The notes: generated by a model not told the origin, from the sequence alone. Numbered from the stretch's first letter, positions 23,354 to 36,997 are shown. The stretch: DNA of 64,000 bases from Rhabdophis nuchalis (GCA_039707465.1 CM077643.1:325257919-325321918), one strand, 5' to 3'. A program made the numbers and translations.

Positions 23354-24248
23354 AAGTAGCTGCAATCATAAAGCCTTTTCCTCCCAAAATGCATCGTAAG
23401 GAAACAAGGGTTTTAGGAAAGAAAACAGAATACTGTAGTTGGGGATCAACACAGTAGATACAATTTGGCTTGATAAGGATTTTGTCTCTTCTCGAAATAA
23501 TCTAAAGTTGTGAAGGAAAGTTAAAAAAAAGGGGGAGGGATAAGTGGTTTATTTAGCATTCACAAAGGTGCTGAAACTTTTTCAAGTCCAATCACTGTCA
23601 GAATATTTTTTTAAAAACATTCCCCTTTTATGAGCAAAATTAAAATAAGCAGTTTAAAAGCAATCCTTGATTAGCATATTGAGGACAGTTTATTATTTAT
23701 GAGATGGAAATCAGGATCCCGAATGACTGAACTCATTAAAGACTTATTTGGAAGTGTCCTCATTGACTTCCTCATAGCACCCACAGAGCAAATAATTCAC
23801 GCTGTAATTAATTCAGTGTCTTCCCAAACAATAACTGTTTTTGACAGAGATCTTTTCTGTTGCAGCTGAAATGAAAAACTGACAACACTGAATTGAAAAG
23901 GATGCCTCAGTGCAAATGCAAAAAGCATGAGCTAAAGCACCTGTATTTCAGTTAACAATGTGAACAAATATTGAAATGTAATTTTATCTCCCAGCAGGAA
24001 TGCTCATGTTTATACTTTCAGCCAGCTCTTCCTTTTAAGTAGGGCATTCCAGTCACTTGTTCCTCCCTCCATTTGATTCTTTTCTCTCCCACTAAATATT
24101 GTGTCATTGTAATTCATTGGATCACTGGAGCTGTGCCCTTCCTTCTTTCTGCAAATGTTTGGACTCACTAGAGCTGATGTGTCCATTCTATTTCTCAGAT
24201 TCCCACTTTGGATTCAGCCCCGTTGGCACTCACTACACAACTTAAATG
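23354..24248. other. Single-copy DNA, possible conserved non-coding element
   Basis: Within 23680-23900 there are many homeodomain-type ATTA/TAAT cores and balanced composition with no repeat signs; the look is that of vertebrate conserved non-coding DNA. Not testable here. The stretch 24345-25339 holds only weak repeat traces. Confidence 0.25.
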
Positions 24249-24256
24249 ATCTAAGG

Positions 24257-24336
24257 CAGGGGTCTGCTATGCTGGCTGGGGAACTCTGGGAGTTGAAGTC
24301 CACCAGTCTTAAAAGAGCCGACTTTGCAGACCCCTG
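24257..24336. mobile_element. Short hAT-like MITE (CAGGGGTCTG family)
   Basis: 80 bp; exact duplication ATCTAAGG at 24249-24256 and 24337-24344. Left arm is shortened compared with 20209-20312. Confidence 0.82.
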
Positions 24337-25339
24337 ATCTAAGGGGTAGATGAACATTCGATGTCAGCAAATTCTCCCTCAGTGAAATAACCAAATGTTT
24401 TGGCTTTTTGTGACTCAGCAATAAAGCACAAAAAGTGAATACACAGTAAGAGGGCCTATAATGATCCCCTCAGCATCATTGCTCGATATTTACTAAATTC
24501 ATACTGTATGTAAACAGTTTCCACCATTATCTTAAAACCTAAATGTAAAGATTTGAATTCTAGATTAGTACACAGAAAATGTATTAAAATATGAGTGAAT
24601 AAGTGGCAAACTTTGAACAGTCACTTCAACTCTGAAGCATGATGGCGATTTCTGTAGATATTTTTCTGATTGTCTCATACATTGTATACATGCATTGTTA
24701 TTCTTCTAGAAAAGGTTCATTTTTTCTAAATTTCTTTACGAAGTAATCCATATTTTGGTTATAGTCAAGGGAAACAGCAATCTCTGAGAATACTAAGGCT
24801 AAAGACAGCACTGAGAATACTTAGGCTAAAGACAGCACTAAGACTGAATATTTTCCCTTCAAATGACTAGAATAATGGAGTACAATGTGTTTTATCTCCT
24901 CAGCCTTATAAAGACCCTAATTCACCAATGAGTTTGACCTTGATAGAAATACACAGGAATCATTATTTTTATTTATTTAAATAATATATAAACATTTGTG
25001 AGTTCAGGTAGACTGACAAAGACTGACTGGCCCACGATCACCTAGATGTCATGTCTAAAGAAGAACTAAAATTCACTCATTACCTATGCAAAAGAGACCA
25101 AGACACTTTTTAAAAGTCTAGAATAATGAGGTAACATTTCAGAAGCAACTCAGGCAGATGCCACTGTGTTTCACTGAAGTATAAGAAGGATGGGGGGATA
25201 GCACACAATCGGATTTGCAAGATTCTACTATGGTCAATTTCCATAAAAGTAAGTTTAGCCATTTTCTGCTCTGGTTTACCTACCTGGACTGGCAGATTTT
25301 AAGAGAACAATTGTCAAGGTAATAGATGCGCCAAGGGAG

Positions 25340-25528
25340 CAGTTCTCAAACATTTTGGACTCAAGACCTATTTATATTCTTAAATATGATTGAAGATTCC
25401 CAACACCTTTGGTTTATGTAGATTATATTTATTGATATTTACTGCATTAGAAATTAAAACCGAGAAATTTTAAAATATTTGACTTTGTAGATTAGGGGTC
25501 CGCAGACCACACTTTAAGAACAAACACT
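25340..25528. mobile_element. Possible decayed hAT-like MITE
   Basis: GCAGTTCTCAAACATTTTGG on the left and CTTTAAGAACAAACACTG on the right form imperfect inverted ends. No target duplication found. A similar weak case lies at 35668-35871 (GGGGTCCTCAACC / GGTTGGAAACCCCTG). Confidence 0.3.
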
Positions 25529-25916
25529 GTCAATGAATCAAAAAGCCCTCCAAACCAAAGATGTGTCAAACACTCAAACACTCAAACCAAATCCACAGAG
25601 GTTCATTTATTCACCCGCAAGGACCTGAGATGAAATCAAAGTTGAAAGTAAAGAGCAAAAAAACCCCCAAAGTTCTTGTCAAGATTGTCCATTTCCCTGG
25701 GCTCTGTCCAAGGTACTGAAAGGCCGTTTTCCAATCTCCTTTTGTCTCTATTAATTCTGACATCTAAAGAACTAAATATTTTTGTTTCCCATTTATCCCA
25801 CTGTCTTTTCCAAATTAATTAATGGATTTATTCTCTCCAATTTGCTCATAACTAAGATGCAAAATAAATGCCAAAAAGCCTTCTGTAGCTTTCCTCCATT
25901 TTCTCCCAATTGTATT

Positions 25917-27370
25917 TAATAATAATAATAATAATAATAATATTAATTTTATATCCCGCTCTCTCTCCCCAAAGGGACTCGAGGCGGGGCACAGGCAATT
26001 AAAAATACAGTTAAAAACCACAAACAGAATACAAAATTAAAAATGAATTAAATTGGTCCTGCGCTAAAAACCCATAAACTAAAACTACCCCTAAAACCCC
26101 TAACCTTAAAAGAGACTACCCAAGGCCGGCCAGGCGAAAAAGATGTGTCTTTCATTTTAAACGGAAGGAGCGGAGGTCCGTAGTTGTCCTAATATCGGGG
26201 GGAAGGTCGTTCCAGAGGGCTGGGCCCGCCACAGAGAAGGCCCTTCCCCTGGGCGTCGCCCGCTGACAAAGTCTAGTGGATGGCACCCGGAGAAGTCCCT
26301 CTCTGTGGGAGCGAATCGGCCGTGAGGATGTATGGGGCAGGATCCGATCCCGCAGATAGCTAGGTCCCGAGCCATGGAGCGCTTTGAAGATGATGACTAA
26401 CACCTTGAAGCGCACCCGAAAGACGACAGGTAGCCAGTGCAGCTCGCGCAAGAGCGGTGTTACGTGGGTAAACCTATAGGTTCCCATTATTGCTCGCGCG
26501 GCTGCGTTCTGGACCAACTGAAGCCTCCGGGTGCACCTCAAGGGGAGCCCCATGTAGAGAGAGTTACAATAGTCCAGTCGGGATGTCACGAGAGCATGAG
26601 TGACTGTGCAAAGGGCGTCCCGATCCAATAGGGGGCGCAACTGGCGAACTAGGCGAACCTGGTAAAACGCCCTCCTGGCCACGGCTGTCACTTGATCTTC
26701 CATGGACAGCCGGGCATCTAGGAGGACACCCAAGTTGCGCGCCCCATCCACAGGGGCAAGATGTTCGCCCCCTATGGCCAGCGATGGCATCAACTGGTTG
26801 AATCGGGCAGCCGGAAACCACAGCCACTCGGTCTTGGTCGGGTTGAGCCTGAGTCCGTTACTTCCCATCCAGATCCACACGGCTTCCAGGCACTGGCACA
26901 TCACCGCTACGGCATCGTTGGGGTGGTTTGGGGTAGATATATATACAGCTGAGTATCATCAGCGTAGAGATGATACTCTACCCCAAAGCCACGGATGATC
27001 TCGCCCAGCGGCTTCATATATGTGTTGAACAGGAGAGGCGAGAGGACCGACCCCTGAGGCACCCCACATGTGAGGGGTCTCGAGGTCGACCTCTGCTCTC
27101 CCGTCAACACAAATTGCGATCGGACAGAGAGGTAGGAGGAGAACCACCGTAAAACGGTGCCTCCCACCCCCAACCCCCCCAGCCGATGCAATAAGATACC
27201 ATGGTCGATGGTATCGAAAGCCGCCGAGAGGTCTAATAGAACCAGGATGGAGGAACAACCCCCATCTCTGGCCCTCCAGAGATCATCCACCAACGCGACC
27301 AATGCCGTCTCGGTGCTATGCCCGGGCCGAAAGCCGGACTGGCGCGGGTCTAGATAATCAACTTCCTCCA
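25917..27370 (-). mobile_element. 5'-truncated L2-like LINE with (AAT)n tail
   Basis: Reverse strand. Short (AAT)n at 25918-25941, the CGCCTCGAGTCCC 3' block, then coding sequence to the RT. The upstream end lies within the EEVDYLDPRQSGFRPGH block at about 27370. Confidence 0.85.
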
Positions 27371-27371
27371 A
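26152..27371 (-). pseudogene. L2-like reverse transcriptase and C-terminal domain, one frameshift
   Basis: 27371-26907: [61 protein letters not shown] (intact catalytic motif). A shift just after the YADD region moves reading to 26904-26152: RLNPTKTEWLW, TSRLDYCNSLYMGLPLRCTR, HVTPLLRELHWLPVVFRVRF, LWNDLPPDIRTTTDLRSFR. Otherwise well preserved, so fairly young. Confidence 0.83.
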
Positions 27372-28619
27372 AGCCTCAGAAATCCAAAGTCCTTATAAAA
27401 ATTAGTATTTAAAGGGACACTATTAGGAATATAAATAATAAGGTTATTAGCTATATTGAATTGAAATTACATTTAATTTAAGCCCCTCGCCATGGGAATC
27501 CAAGCTTTAGGGTTTTATCTCACTATCTTCCTAATAGCGGAATAGTACTGTTCTCTGTATTCTTTATTTGTTATTGTATGCAGTTGCTACGAGCTTTTCT
27601 TATCATTTCCCCCACAAAAATCATAATCCTTATGTTTTTATTGCATTTCAGAATCTACCTAAACATACATTGTAAAGCCTATGTGACTGGATAGATTGTA
27701 TTTGGGAATTTGGCCTTGATTTAATATGAGCATATAGGGAGCTAATTCTGACCAATATACCTTCAATTATTGCTAAACAGTAGTTTTAAAACAATTAAGG
27801 TTGTCCAAGACAAACTATTGATCCTAGAGATCAGAACAAAAATGTGAAACATTTTAGTTACAAAACAAGAGAAATACATTAATTTAAATGTGTTTTTACC
27901 AAAAGCATGCTGATCTAATAGGGCCTAATCAATATTTTGTTAGCAAAGGACAAGCTTAGCAGACTATCAAATTGGAATGAAAAATCTGAGTTGAAGTGCT
28001 GTCCTTTTAAAGGTCGGATTTTGTTTTATGCAGTCTTTGCTGACCTGTAGATTTCTCTGATCTACAGAGAACGTGTTTTATTTTATTGACCTTGATTCTG
28101 CCCTGAAGTTTTTTCAGATTTCTTATGAATGGTTCTGGTCCTGTTTTTATTTTGTTTGTTTTTCTTTTTGATTCTCATTTTAGGACTTCAGATTTTCCTG
28201 GGGTAATATTGGGAACATGAGAAGACAGAACAACCTGATCAAGGCTACAAAAATCTAAACAGCAAGTGGCGGCATTCATAAATCTTGTCAAGAAAATTTC
28301 AGGGACTTATCCAGGCAGGTGCCAGGAGTCAACACACCCCAAGGAATTCATGTGTCAGAAATTATAGACCCACCACCACACACCCACAAATAGTAGTCTT
28401 ATTTTAAAAGGCCATGAATCCCTGTCCTCTTGTTATGGGCATTGCAGAATTGTAAATTGCTTGATTTATCTTTGAAGGTTTTTAAAGTTATTATTGCCTT
28501 AGTTACTTCACGACTACATTTTAACTTTGTTATAGCAGTTATTTTGTTATTCTTTATACATCATCATGTCACACAACTTGCCCTAGTCTTCAAATAACTT
28601 GCAGTCTTAAGATATGGTG
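27371..28619. other. Unassigned single-copy DNA
   Basis: No coding or repeat features recognised between the L2-like copy and ORF1-only copy C. Confidence 0.4.
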
Positions 28620-28633
28620 AAGAATGCTATGTT

Positions 28634-29871
28634 CTCTGGACTCTATAATTTGTTTCAACTTTGATTTCAACTTTCTTCTCTGGACTTGCTCCAGCGGCCG
28701 CACCCAAAAAACGCCATCTTAGTGGCACTGACTTTAACAGCTCACCATGGCTTCAAAAAAACAACCAGAAAATCCAGGATTGGAAGAAAGGATCACAGCT
28801 ATGGAAGCAGTGTTACACTCCTTGGTGCTGGAAATTAAAGAGTTAAGAAAAGACCATTGCAGCTCTAAACTTGAGCTTTTAGAAACACAGAAAAAATTGA
28901 TGGAGAATATACAGAAGACCGAGGAGTTGGAAGTGGGGTTGGCTGGGGCAAAGGGAGAACTGAAAAATGTTAACAGTGAAATTGGAGATTTGTCTGGTCC
29001 GTATGTCTGGGATGGATTTTGAAAAGATGTCATATTTTTTAAGATTTCAGAATATTTTGGAGGAAACTGGTGAATGCCTTCCTGATCTCATAAGCACAAT
29101 TTTAGCAGACTATTTACAAAAACCCAAAGATGAGATCAGGGGGGACATTGACCTAGTCTACAGAATAAATTCAGCATATGCCAGGATAAATGAAGTACCC
29201 AGAGAGATACACATTAAATTTGTCAGAAGGTCGACTAGGGAGGGAATCTTGAAGGCGCAGAGAGTGGGTCCGTTAATTTATCAACAAAAGGAAGTCGCTA
29301 TCTTGAAGCAGATCCCAAAAAAGATTAGGGAGGTGAGGAGGAAGTACTCCTTCTTATCTAAAAAATTGTTTGATCACGGGATCTGGTTCAGGTGGGTGAC
29401 ACCCGAAGGGATGCTGGTGTTCTGGGAAGGAGGAAGAGTGAGGATTAAAACAGTTGCTGAGGCGGAAGCCTTTCTTAAAAAACATTCCTCTGTCCTGGGG
29501 GAAGATCCAGGGGGGGCTGGGGGGGCCACGGCCCCGCCCGGTGGGGGCCTGGAAGGAGAGATAGAAGATACAATTGCCAAGAGACTTAGATCTAAAAAAT
29601 AACTTTGCCTTGATTTTTTGAGTAATATCGTATAACATGTATATCTGGATTTTTGTAAATGACTGACAGCACAGAACTGAGATCTTAGAAATATGTACTT
29701 GCTCTCACTTTGTAGTGTATGAAAAATGTTTTTTTGTTAATGATCTATTTTGATGTCCCGGAAGGGCCGACGACTTTGACGTGAATGCTCTCAAAATTTC
29801 TTTGTATCCCTTACCCCACCCTATTGAAAAACTGTAAAACCAATAAAACTTTTTCAATATATAAAAAAAAA
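28634..29871 (+). mobile_element. ORF1-only L1-derived retroposon, copy C (5'-truncated)
   Basis: Bounded by a 14-bp target-site duplication, AAGAATGCTATGTT, at 28620-28633 and 29872-29885. It starts about 113 bp before the ORF1-like start codon, so most of the 5' UTR seen in copy B is missing, as is usual after incomplete reverse transcription. The 3' end is the same AATAAAACTTTTTCAATAT plus an A-tract. No ORF2 sequence is present. Confidence 0.83.
28747..29602 (+). pseudogene. L1 ORF1p-like frame of copy C, single-base insertion
   Basis: Starts in frame at 28747 (ACCATGG context) and reads through the coiled coil. Near 28985-29000 one extra base relative to copy B shifts the frame and gives a stop at 29020-29022. 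The RRM-like and C-terminal domains continue undamaged in the next frame to 29602 (RLRSKK end). Apart from this indel the reading is continuous. Confidence 0.78.
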
Positions 29872-29932
29872 AAGAATGCTATGTTATCACTAATGTTGAC
29901 ATAATACTAAATTGCTAAACCTAATTAGATTC

Positions 29933-30226
29933 TGTCAGAGTATATTCATGAACTGGAATAGGGCTTAGTAACGAAGTCAGCCAATGGGAGCTGAAACACT
30001 TTGGAGCCTGGGCGTGGCTTAGCTGTGTAGCTCTGAGTCTGTGTTAAAGCCAAAGTCATCTGCTCTGAAACTTTGTTTGTACTCTTTACCACATTGGAAG
30101 AACCACTCTTGGTATTGTATATATGTATCATGTGTTATTATGTATATAAAGAAAAGTTAATGAATCCCGCTAAATCAGTTATCTGTGTGTGCTTTCTGGA
30201 TTTGATTTCTGCAACAAATCCTGACA
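29933..30226 (+). mobile_element. Possible solo LTR
   Basis: 294 bp beginning TGTCAG and ending CTGACA, flanked by GATTC and GAATC (4 of 5). A TATATAAAG box lies about two-thirds in (near 30143). No internal region on either side. The flanks extend the terminal inverted repeat to 12 bp, so a DNA element is an alternative; strand is inferred from the TATA box. Confidence 0.4.
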
Positions 30227-30987
30227 GAATCTATATGAAGAATTCGTGACAGTGTTCTTTTGAATGCTAAGCACAGTCCTATTTTTTCCTTGATTTTAAA
30301 AAGAAAGTTTGATTTGGTTTTTATACTCAGAAAAATTACAGTATATTCCAACAAGTGACTGGATTGCTTAATTTTTTTTAGCAACATGGAAGCTTTTCTG
30401 TCTTAAGAGACTGTGTGTGGAGGAGATGTTTCAGCAGCCTGTTTTAGGGAAATAAAAGTGGATGGCAATTTTAAAGAGGCATTTATCATTTATTATCTGT
30501 GGTCTTGGAATTGTAGATCCTGTTTAAAAAGAAATGCCATGGGTGGAATCTTCCTAAAAACTAGAGTATGCCTTTATGCTCCCCAAGTAATATCTCCCTG
30601 AGTGCTATCTTTTAATAGCAAAGATAATGGATTTTTTCTTTCTTTATAATTGCTTCTCATCAGGAGTAGGCAATTTTCGGATGGCTGGGGACCAGTCTTA
30701 AATGTATTGAGAAAGCAGGAAGATCTTTTTAGAAACTTTCTTATGCGCATTAATCCTATCCAAGACTATGCTTGCTTCTTTACTTGCTCACTTATTCATT
30801 CATTTATTCCCTTTCTTTTGAAAAGTAGTTGGATACATGGTGGTTTGTAGCTGAATTTTGACAATGAAATCTCTGAGGTTTGAAAAAAGAGTCTGTATGA
30901 CATTTGCAAAATATAATGCTCTTACTCTAGGTGCAAGGATTGCTAGAAAATTGGGATGCTATGGCTTAAATTCACCCCATCTAGAAG

Positions 30988-31412
30988 CAGTAGATTAGAT
31001 TAGATTTAGATTAGATTTATTTTTCTATACCGCGTCCTCTCCCCAGGGGGACTCGGAGCGGTGCACAGGGAAAATTAAAACAACATAAAATATATACATA
31101 AATAAATACAATAAAACAGATTAAATCAACTGTCCCTGCACTAAAATCCCCATTTTTAAAATTAACATTCCCTAACCCCTGAGGTAGAGACTAACCTAGG
31201 CCGGCCAAGCAGAAGAAGTGAGTTTTTAATTTCTGACGGAAGGAGCGGAGGTCCGTAGTTGTTCTAATGTCGGGGGGAAGGTCGTTCCAGAGGGCTGGGC
31301 CCGCCACAGAGAAGGCCCTTCCCCTGGGCGTCGCCCGCTGACAAAGTCTAGTGGACGGCACCCGGAGAAGTCCCTCTCTGTGGGAGCGAATCGGCCGGGA
31401 AGATGTATGGGG
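30988..31412 (-). mobile_element. L2-like LINE 3' end with (ATCTA)n-type tail
   Basis: Plus-strand AGATTAGATTTAGATTAG tail at about 30992, then the CTCGGAGCGG 3' block and the last coding part up to the LRPIRSHREGLLRVPS equivalent; truncated at about 31412. Confidence 0.78.
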
Positions 31413-32524
31413 TAGTTATTCTTTTGTTGGTTAAAGGACTGAGTCCAGGAATAAAACTCATTTCAGGACAAAATACCTTGAAGAAATTGGCACCATTTGG
31501 ATTCTTTCCAGGGTAAGCCTGATATACACATTTTTCTGGTATTAACATACTGCGTACTGGGGTGAAATGTTTTAATGATTACCAAAGAAAAGTATGCATG
31601 CGTGTACATTTTATTTAAGATCAGTTAAAAATGAAGTACCTACATTCAGTGCAAACTATTCCAAAAATTACACCTTTGCCGATTATGTTGTACTAGGCAC
31701 TACATATTGGTTAATTCATTGATTAAAACAAAATTCTAATGTCATTAACCATTAAAGCAGATTCCTGCATAATTCATGAGGGAGAATGCTGACTTTTTTA
31801 TTGCTTACTATAGTTATACACTATATCGGAAGGAGACAAAATACAATATTTTGCATTAAAATATTACAATACTCATAGTTAAAAGGTTTTCTACTAACAT
31901 GACCTGGCAACTGTCTGCTCCTCTTGATCTTTCCCATAACTAAAACCATTCATAATCTAGACAGCTATTAAGTTTACTTAATCTAATTTACATACCATTC
32001 ACAGAACTTCAAAGTCGTCAGGCAATGCTTTAGAAAGAAATGAAATCTTTTAGATTTGCCGTCTGCAGTACTTTTCCATTTGCAGAATAGGTGCAGTAGA
32101 CGGGTTTCTTAATTTATTATCCTATCTCATGCATAATTAGCTGTCTCTCCCCCCCCCAATGCTCCGGGACAATTATGAATCTTCTGTTGCACTGGCCTAA
32201 TTTAAGATGAGCTTGATTTACATTTTCCTTTTTTTCCTTTTTAAAGAAGAAAATTACAATTAGCTACAAGCTATCAGCTTCCTAAAACTGAGATAGGGTC
32301 CTGACAGTAGTGCCTTTAAATAGAATATGGTATTTAAACCAGGAAGAGAAAGTTGAACACATGATACTATTGGCCTAACAGGTGAGCCATTTGGGGACAG
32401 CAGAATAGATGGCAGGGGAAAATGAGTTTTCTTGGACTTCGTAGCCTAGGAAAGCCAAGCACTGCTTTCCTAGGCTGGGAAGGAACTCTGAATTGGGTCA
32501 ATATGGTATTTTCAAACCAAGCTT
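31413..32524. other. Single-copy DNA, possible conserved non-coding element
   Basis: Around 32050-32280 a GCATAATTAGCTG core and other TAATTA/ATTA sites sit in non-repetitive DNA. Speculative. Confidence 0.25.
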
Positions 32525-33005
32525 ACAATACAATACAATACAATAGCAGAGTTGGAAGGGACCTTGTAGGTCTTCTAGTCCAACCCCCTGCGTGGGCAGG
32601 AGCCTTATACCATTTCAGACAAATGGCTATCTAACATCTTTTTAAAGGCTTCCAGGGTTGGGGCATTCACAACTTCTGGAGGCAAGCTGTTCCAGAGGTT
32701 AATTGTTCTAACTGTCAGGAAATTTCTCCTTAGTTCCAAGTTGCTTCTCCCCTTGATCAGTTTCCACCCATTGCTTCTTGTCCTGCCCCCAGGTGCCTTG
32801 GAGAATAGTTTGGCTCCCTCTTCTTTGTGGCACCCTCTGAGATATCGGAACACTGCTATCATGTCTCCCCTGGTCCTTCTCTTCATCAAACTAGACATAC
32901 CCAGCTCCTGCAGCCGTTCTTCATATGTTTTAGTCTCCAGTTCCCTAATCATCTTGGTTGCTCTTCTCTGCACTCTTTCCAGAGTCTCCAGCTTCACTCT
33001 ATTTT
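32525..33005 (-). mobile_element. CR1 LINE 3' part with (TACAA)n tail
   Basis: Reverse strand: (ACAAT)n at 32525-32543, the AGTTGGAAGGGACC 3' end, then an open C-terminal frame (stop near 32605) with ETLERVQRRATKMIR, LQELGMSSLMKRRTRGDMIA and NSLPPEVVNAPTLEAFKK. Confidence 0.82.
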
Positions 33006-36000
33006 GCAGATCGTTGAAGCAAAACATCCTGTTTGAGGCCAAGAAAACAATACATACTTCCATTTATTTCTTTAGACACCAAGAAATGTATTTTTGTAAA
33101 GTGGATGTGAGATCAAACACATTTCAGGATTATTGGGACGTTTCATTGTGCCACCAATTCAGTGTCAGCTCTTAATAGCTACATAGATTTTCTGCATGAC
33201 AGCCTGTGTCTAACCTGGTCTTTCAACAGCCACTCTCCATTGCTAATTGAGTCTATCCATCTTGCTGCTGATCATGCTCTTCATGCTTTTTCTCTATTGC
33301 CAGTGTTCTGTCCTAGAATTTGTGAGATAGTAAGAAAAGTCTTGTGCCAGGTCCATATTTAAAATCCACGTAGAAGAAGTATTGTATCTGAGCGAAGGTA
33401 TCTATCCATGAAAGTAATTTTCTGCCCAGTTATTTGAGTATAAATGTAAATTGGAGCCAAGGTGCAAATCTGAGTAAGCATTCATGACAGTTAAAGCAAC
33501 AGGCTTTCTCATTCAGGTTTGCAGGCCACAACTTCCCCTATGTAAAGTAGGGGAAAAGCTGCAAGGCTGCATGGAGGAGATGGTATCCAGGCCATGGGTA
33601 AAGGCATAAAATTCTGAGCATAATCTGAAGTCCATCAAACTGAACGTAATTTGAAACCCTTAATTATTTCACTTGACATACCTCACAGGGTTTCAGAAAT
33701 TATTTAGCATTTCAAGACTAGGCTAATTATTTGGTGGTAGAGCCAAGAACTAGTCTAGTCTTGAGAGTCAACCGAAAATGCATATGCTTTATTAAGTAGA
33801 TAATAAATTATATTACTAAATAAATGGGAGCAAAAGATAAGGAGATAAAAGATAATGAAAAGGAGACCTGAGCAATTAATTTCTATAGGTTTCTTTCAGC
33901 TGGCTGCCTTTCCTGGCAGGGATGCATACAGTATACAGAATGAAGTCATCTGATACAGGATAAGATTGTTCCACACATTAAATCCAAACTTCTATTCTCA
34001 TATTTCTTCCATTTTCCTTAGATTGCTCTATTTTTCCTGATTTCTCTGGTTCCAGAAACCCTGGGAATTAGAGCTTTGTGTCAGCTGGACAAGAGCTGCT
34101 CCATTCTTCTCAGTGAGAGAGAAGATACAACACAGGCAAACTTGAATGTCCCTTTCATCTTTCTGAAGTCCACTTTAGAAGAAATGTTCTTGATTGTTTC
34201 TTTGAAGTTTGATTTCCCTCCCCTTGCATTCTGATGGTCTGTCAGCTATCTAGACTGATAAGTTCAGGTTGGTTTGAGAGGTTATATTTACATTTTTCTT
34301 TAACTCTTTTGTGTCTGAACTTCCTGGGATGGGATTTCTCCTTACCCACTTTAGGACCGCATCTCACAAAAGAAAATAAGTTTTAATAATTAAATATATT
34401 TAATAAGTTTTAAAACAATTATCATGTTCAACAATAAAAATTTTAAAATGCTTAATATTTACTGCATTTTTATTTTCTCTATAGTTTGCCAAAGCACTTG
34501 TGAACCAGCATTTGACCTACACAGTTGTTTGGAGATGTTTGAAACCTTTCAGTTTCCTCTTCCCCCGTCACTGTTCAGGAACAGAAACTAAGAAAGGAAC
34601 TCAGACAAAAAGTGAACTCGCAGCAAAGAGGGATGTGAAAGGAAAAACACACACACGTACCCAAAGCTAGCGTCAAAGATCTCGACTGGGAGGAAAGGAA
34701 GGAACATGCAGAAGGAAAGATGGGCTAACAGGATTGAATGGGGTAACAGAAGTAGGGAAGGAGGTATAGAAGAGATATAGCAATAGAACATTAACACTTA
34801 GTATCCCTTTCTGGCAGTGAACAAATCTGAAAGGCATATTGGTATTATTTCATTAGAATTCAATGGCATATTGATTGGTGGCAATCAAATCTCCCCCAGG
34901 CTTATCTGAGTTATCTACCTATATTCTATTGCAATAAAGCCGATTTGGAGAGTTGGAACTTCCTTCTCTATATGTTGCATCATAGTTTGAAGAAAGCAAA
35001 TATGTGAATTTGGGATAGAGGTAAATATATATTTCCTTTACTAACAAATGTGTTTTACCCAACTGTTTATATTCATTCTGCAAATTTTGTGGCGAAATAG
35101 TTAAGTACATTCATGCACTTATTGCTTATTAGAAATAAGCAATTCCAATGCAAACGTTTGATTCTGGAGCAAAGGTATTATCACAGGACAGAAATGGTAG
35201 TTAGGTCACAGTCCAATAGAAAGACACTTATATTCTAAAACTTGGGGACTTTTTGCAAAATAATCCCTTTCAAGACTTTTTAAAAATATTCCCTTTGGTT
35301 AATTGAAACTATTTTTAAAATACTGTTTTTCTGATAAGACTAAAACTACATAGACATATTTCATTAGTTCAGTTATTTCCATTCTTATCTTCAATAATGT
35401 AATATAACTGTAGAAACATTTTGTTAAAATGCAAATTCCAAAAATCATGAAATATGTTTGAAGATTAATTTAAGATGGAATGTATCAGCCCCTAACTAGC
35501 CATTCCTGAAATCATACTACTCGGAGTACATCATAGTTCATAGTCTATAAGGCAACTAATCTCAATTTTTCACACTTTAAATATTATATGTATAAATATT
35601 AATATGGCTACAGTATCTCATTACTGGAAAAGGGAAATTTACATTGAAGGGAAAATATCTGCTTATTTCCATGGGGTCCTCAACCGGGGGTGCTCACATC
35701 CCCTGGGGGTATGAGATAATATTCCAGGGGGTGCGAAAACTTTAGAAGTTTCAAAATTAAAGTGTATATCTATGAGTAGATGCATAGAATTATTTATTTT
35801 TAAGTGGTGCGAGACTATATCAGAAGCATTCTGGGGGTGCAGGGTATAGAAAAGGTTGGAAACCCCTGCATTAAACAAAACATACTAACACACTTATTTC
35901 TTCAAAGCTTTGCAGTTCTAAAAACTGCTGCTGAATTCCAGCTAACTTTGATGATTTCAGTTAATCCCATTAAAAAAAAATAATCCAAATCACAATTTGT

Positions 36001-36414
36001 ACACTAGCTTAAGGCGCTGAGAAAAGCAATCTCTCTGTCTTAACATAAGTGAATTATTCACTTCAAATCATTCTAACCCCAAATGCTTTAAAAAAAAGTC
36101 CTGCATGAAATCCCAGAGGTAATCAGATTAAGGATAACTCAGTGAGTTTGAAGAGAAAAGATGCTCTGGAATAATGGTACTTTATGTTCTTATTATTTGA
36201 TACTTTCTAGCATTTATCTGCATCGATGATTAATTACATTGACTTTGCAATGTGAAAAGCTATGTTTTCAGAAAATCAGTTAATTTCACAGTAGAAAAGA
36301 TATAATTTGATAGTATTTTTAGAAAAAAAAATTGCAATTGCCTTACCTCACTGACAGTTTTACAAGAATCCATACATTTCCATTTAAACGAGATATTTTA
36401 ACACAGGGTAAAAC
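33006..36414. other. 3.4 kb of unassigned AT-rich DNA
   Basis: No gene recognised on either strand. Only a weak MITE-like repeat at 35668-35871. Confidence 0.4.
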
Positions 36415-36550
36415 ATTTAATTTAGTTTTATTATTTATAATTGTTATATATGTATATGCTCTTAAATTCTTGTACATTGCCCCGAGTGTCTTCGGAGAGA
36501 GGGGGCTGTCAATAAATCCAAATAAATAAATAAGTAAATAAATAAATTTA
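36415..36550 (+). mobile_element. L2-like LINE 3' tail, (AAAT)n
   Basis: GCCCCGAGTGTCTTCGGAGA at 36479 followed by AATAAATCCAAATAAATAAA. Only the terminal UTR block and tail. Confidence 0.6.
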
Positions 36551-36997
36551 TTATATTTAATAAATGTCTTGTATTTTGTCATTCTTTTTACTTTTTGCTC
36601 ATCAGAAAATAAAAAGTTATAAAAAGAAGGAAATTCTGCAATCATTCATTCAGTAGTTTCAAGTAATACCATATGCAATAATAAATTATTTAAATTGCCA
36701 CCTAACTCTCAGTTATTCTGGGCAATTTACAGCAATTATATTACAATGAAATCAGTAAAACATAAAGATGTTATGTTCAGAATTTGTATAGTAATTGGTA
36801 GATTTATTATTACCAAACATCTTGGCAAAAATTTAACACCTGTGCAAGTACTGATAGTTAACAATAGTTAGAGGCTATTTATGTTATGAAGACCAATCCT
36901 TGCCCAGGACAGGAATCTAAATTAAATAATCAGAGATACAATTATAGCTTCCATTCTTTGCTTGAAGATGGCTTGCCACCTCTCTCTGTGATTGCCA

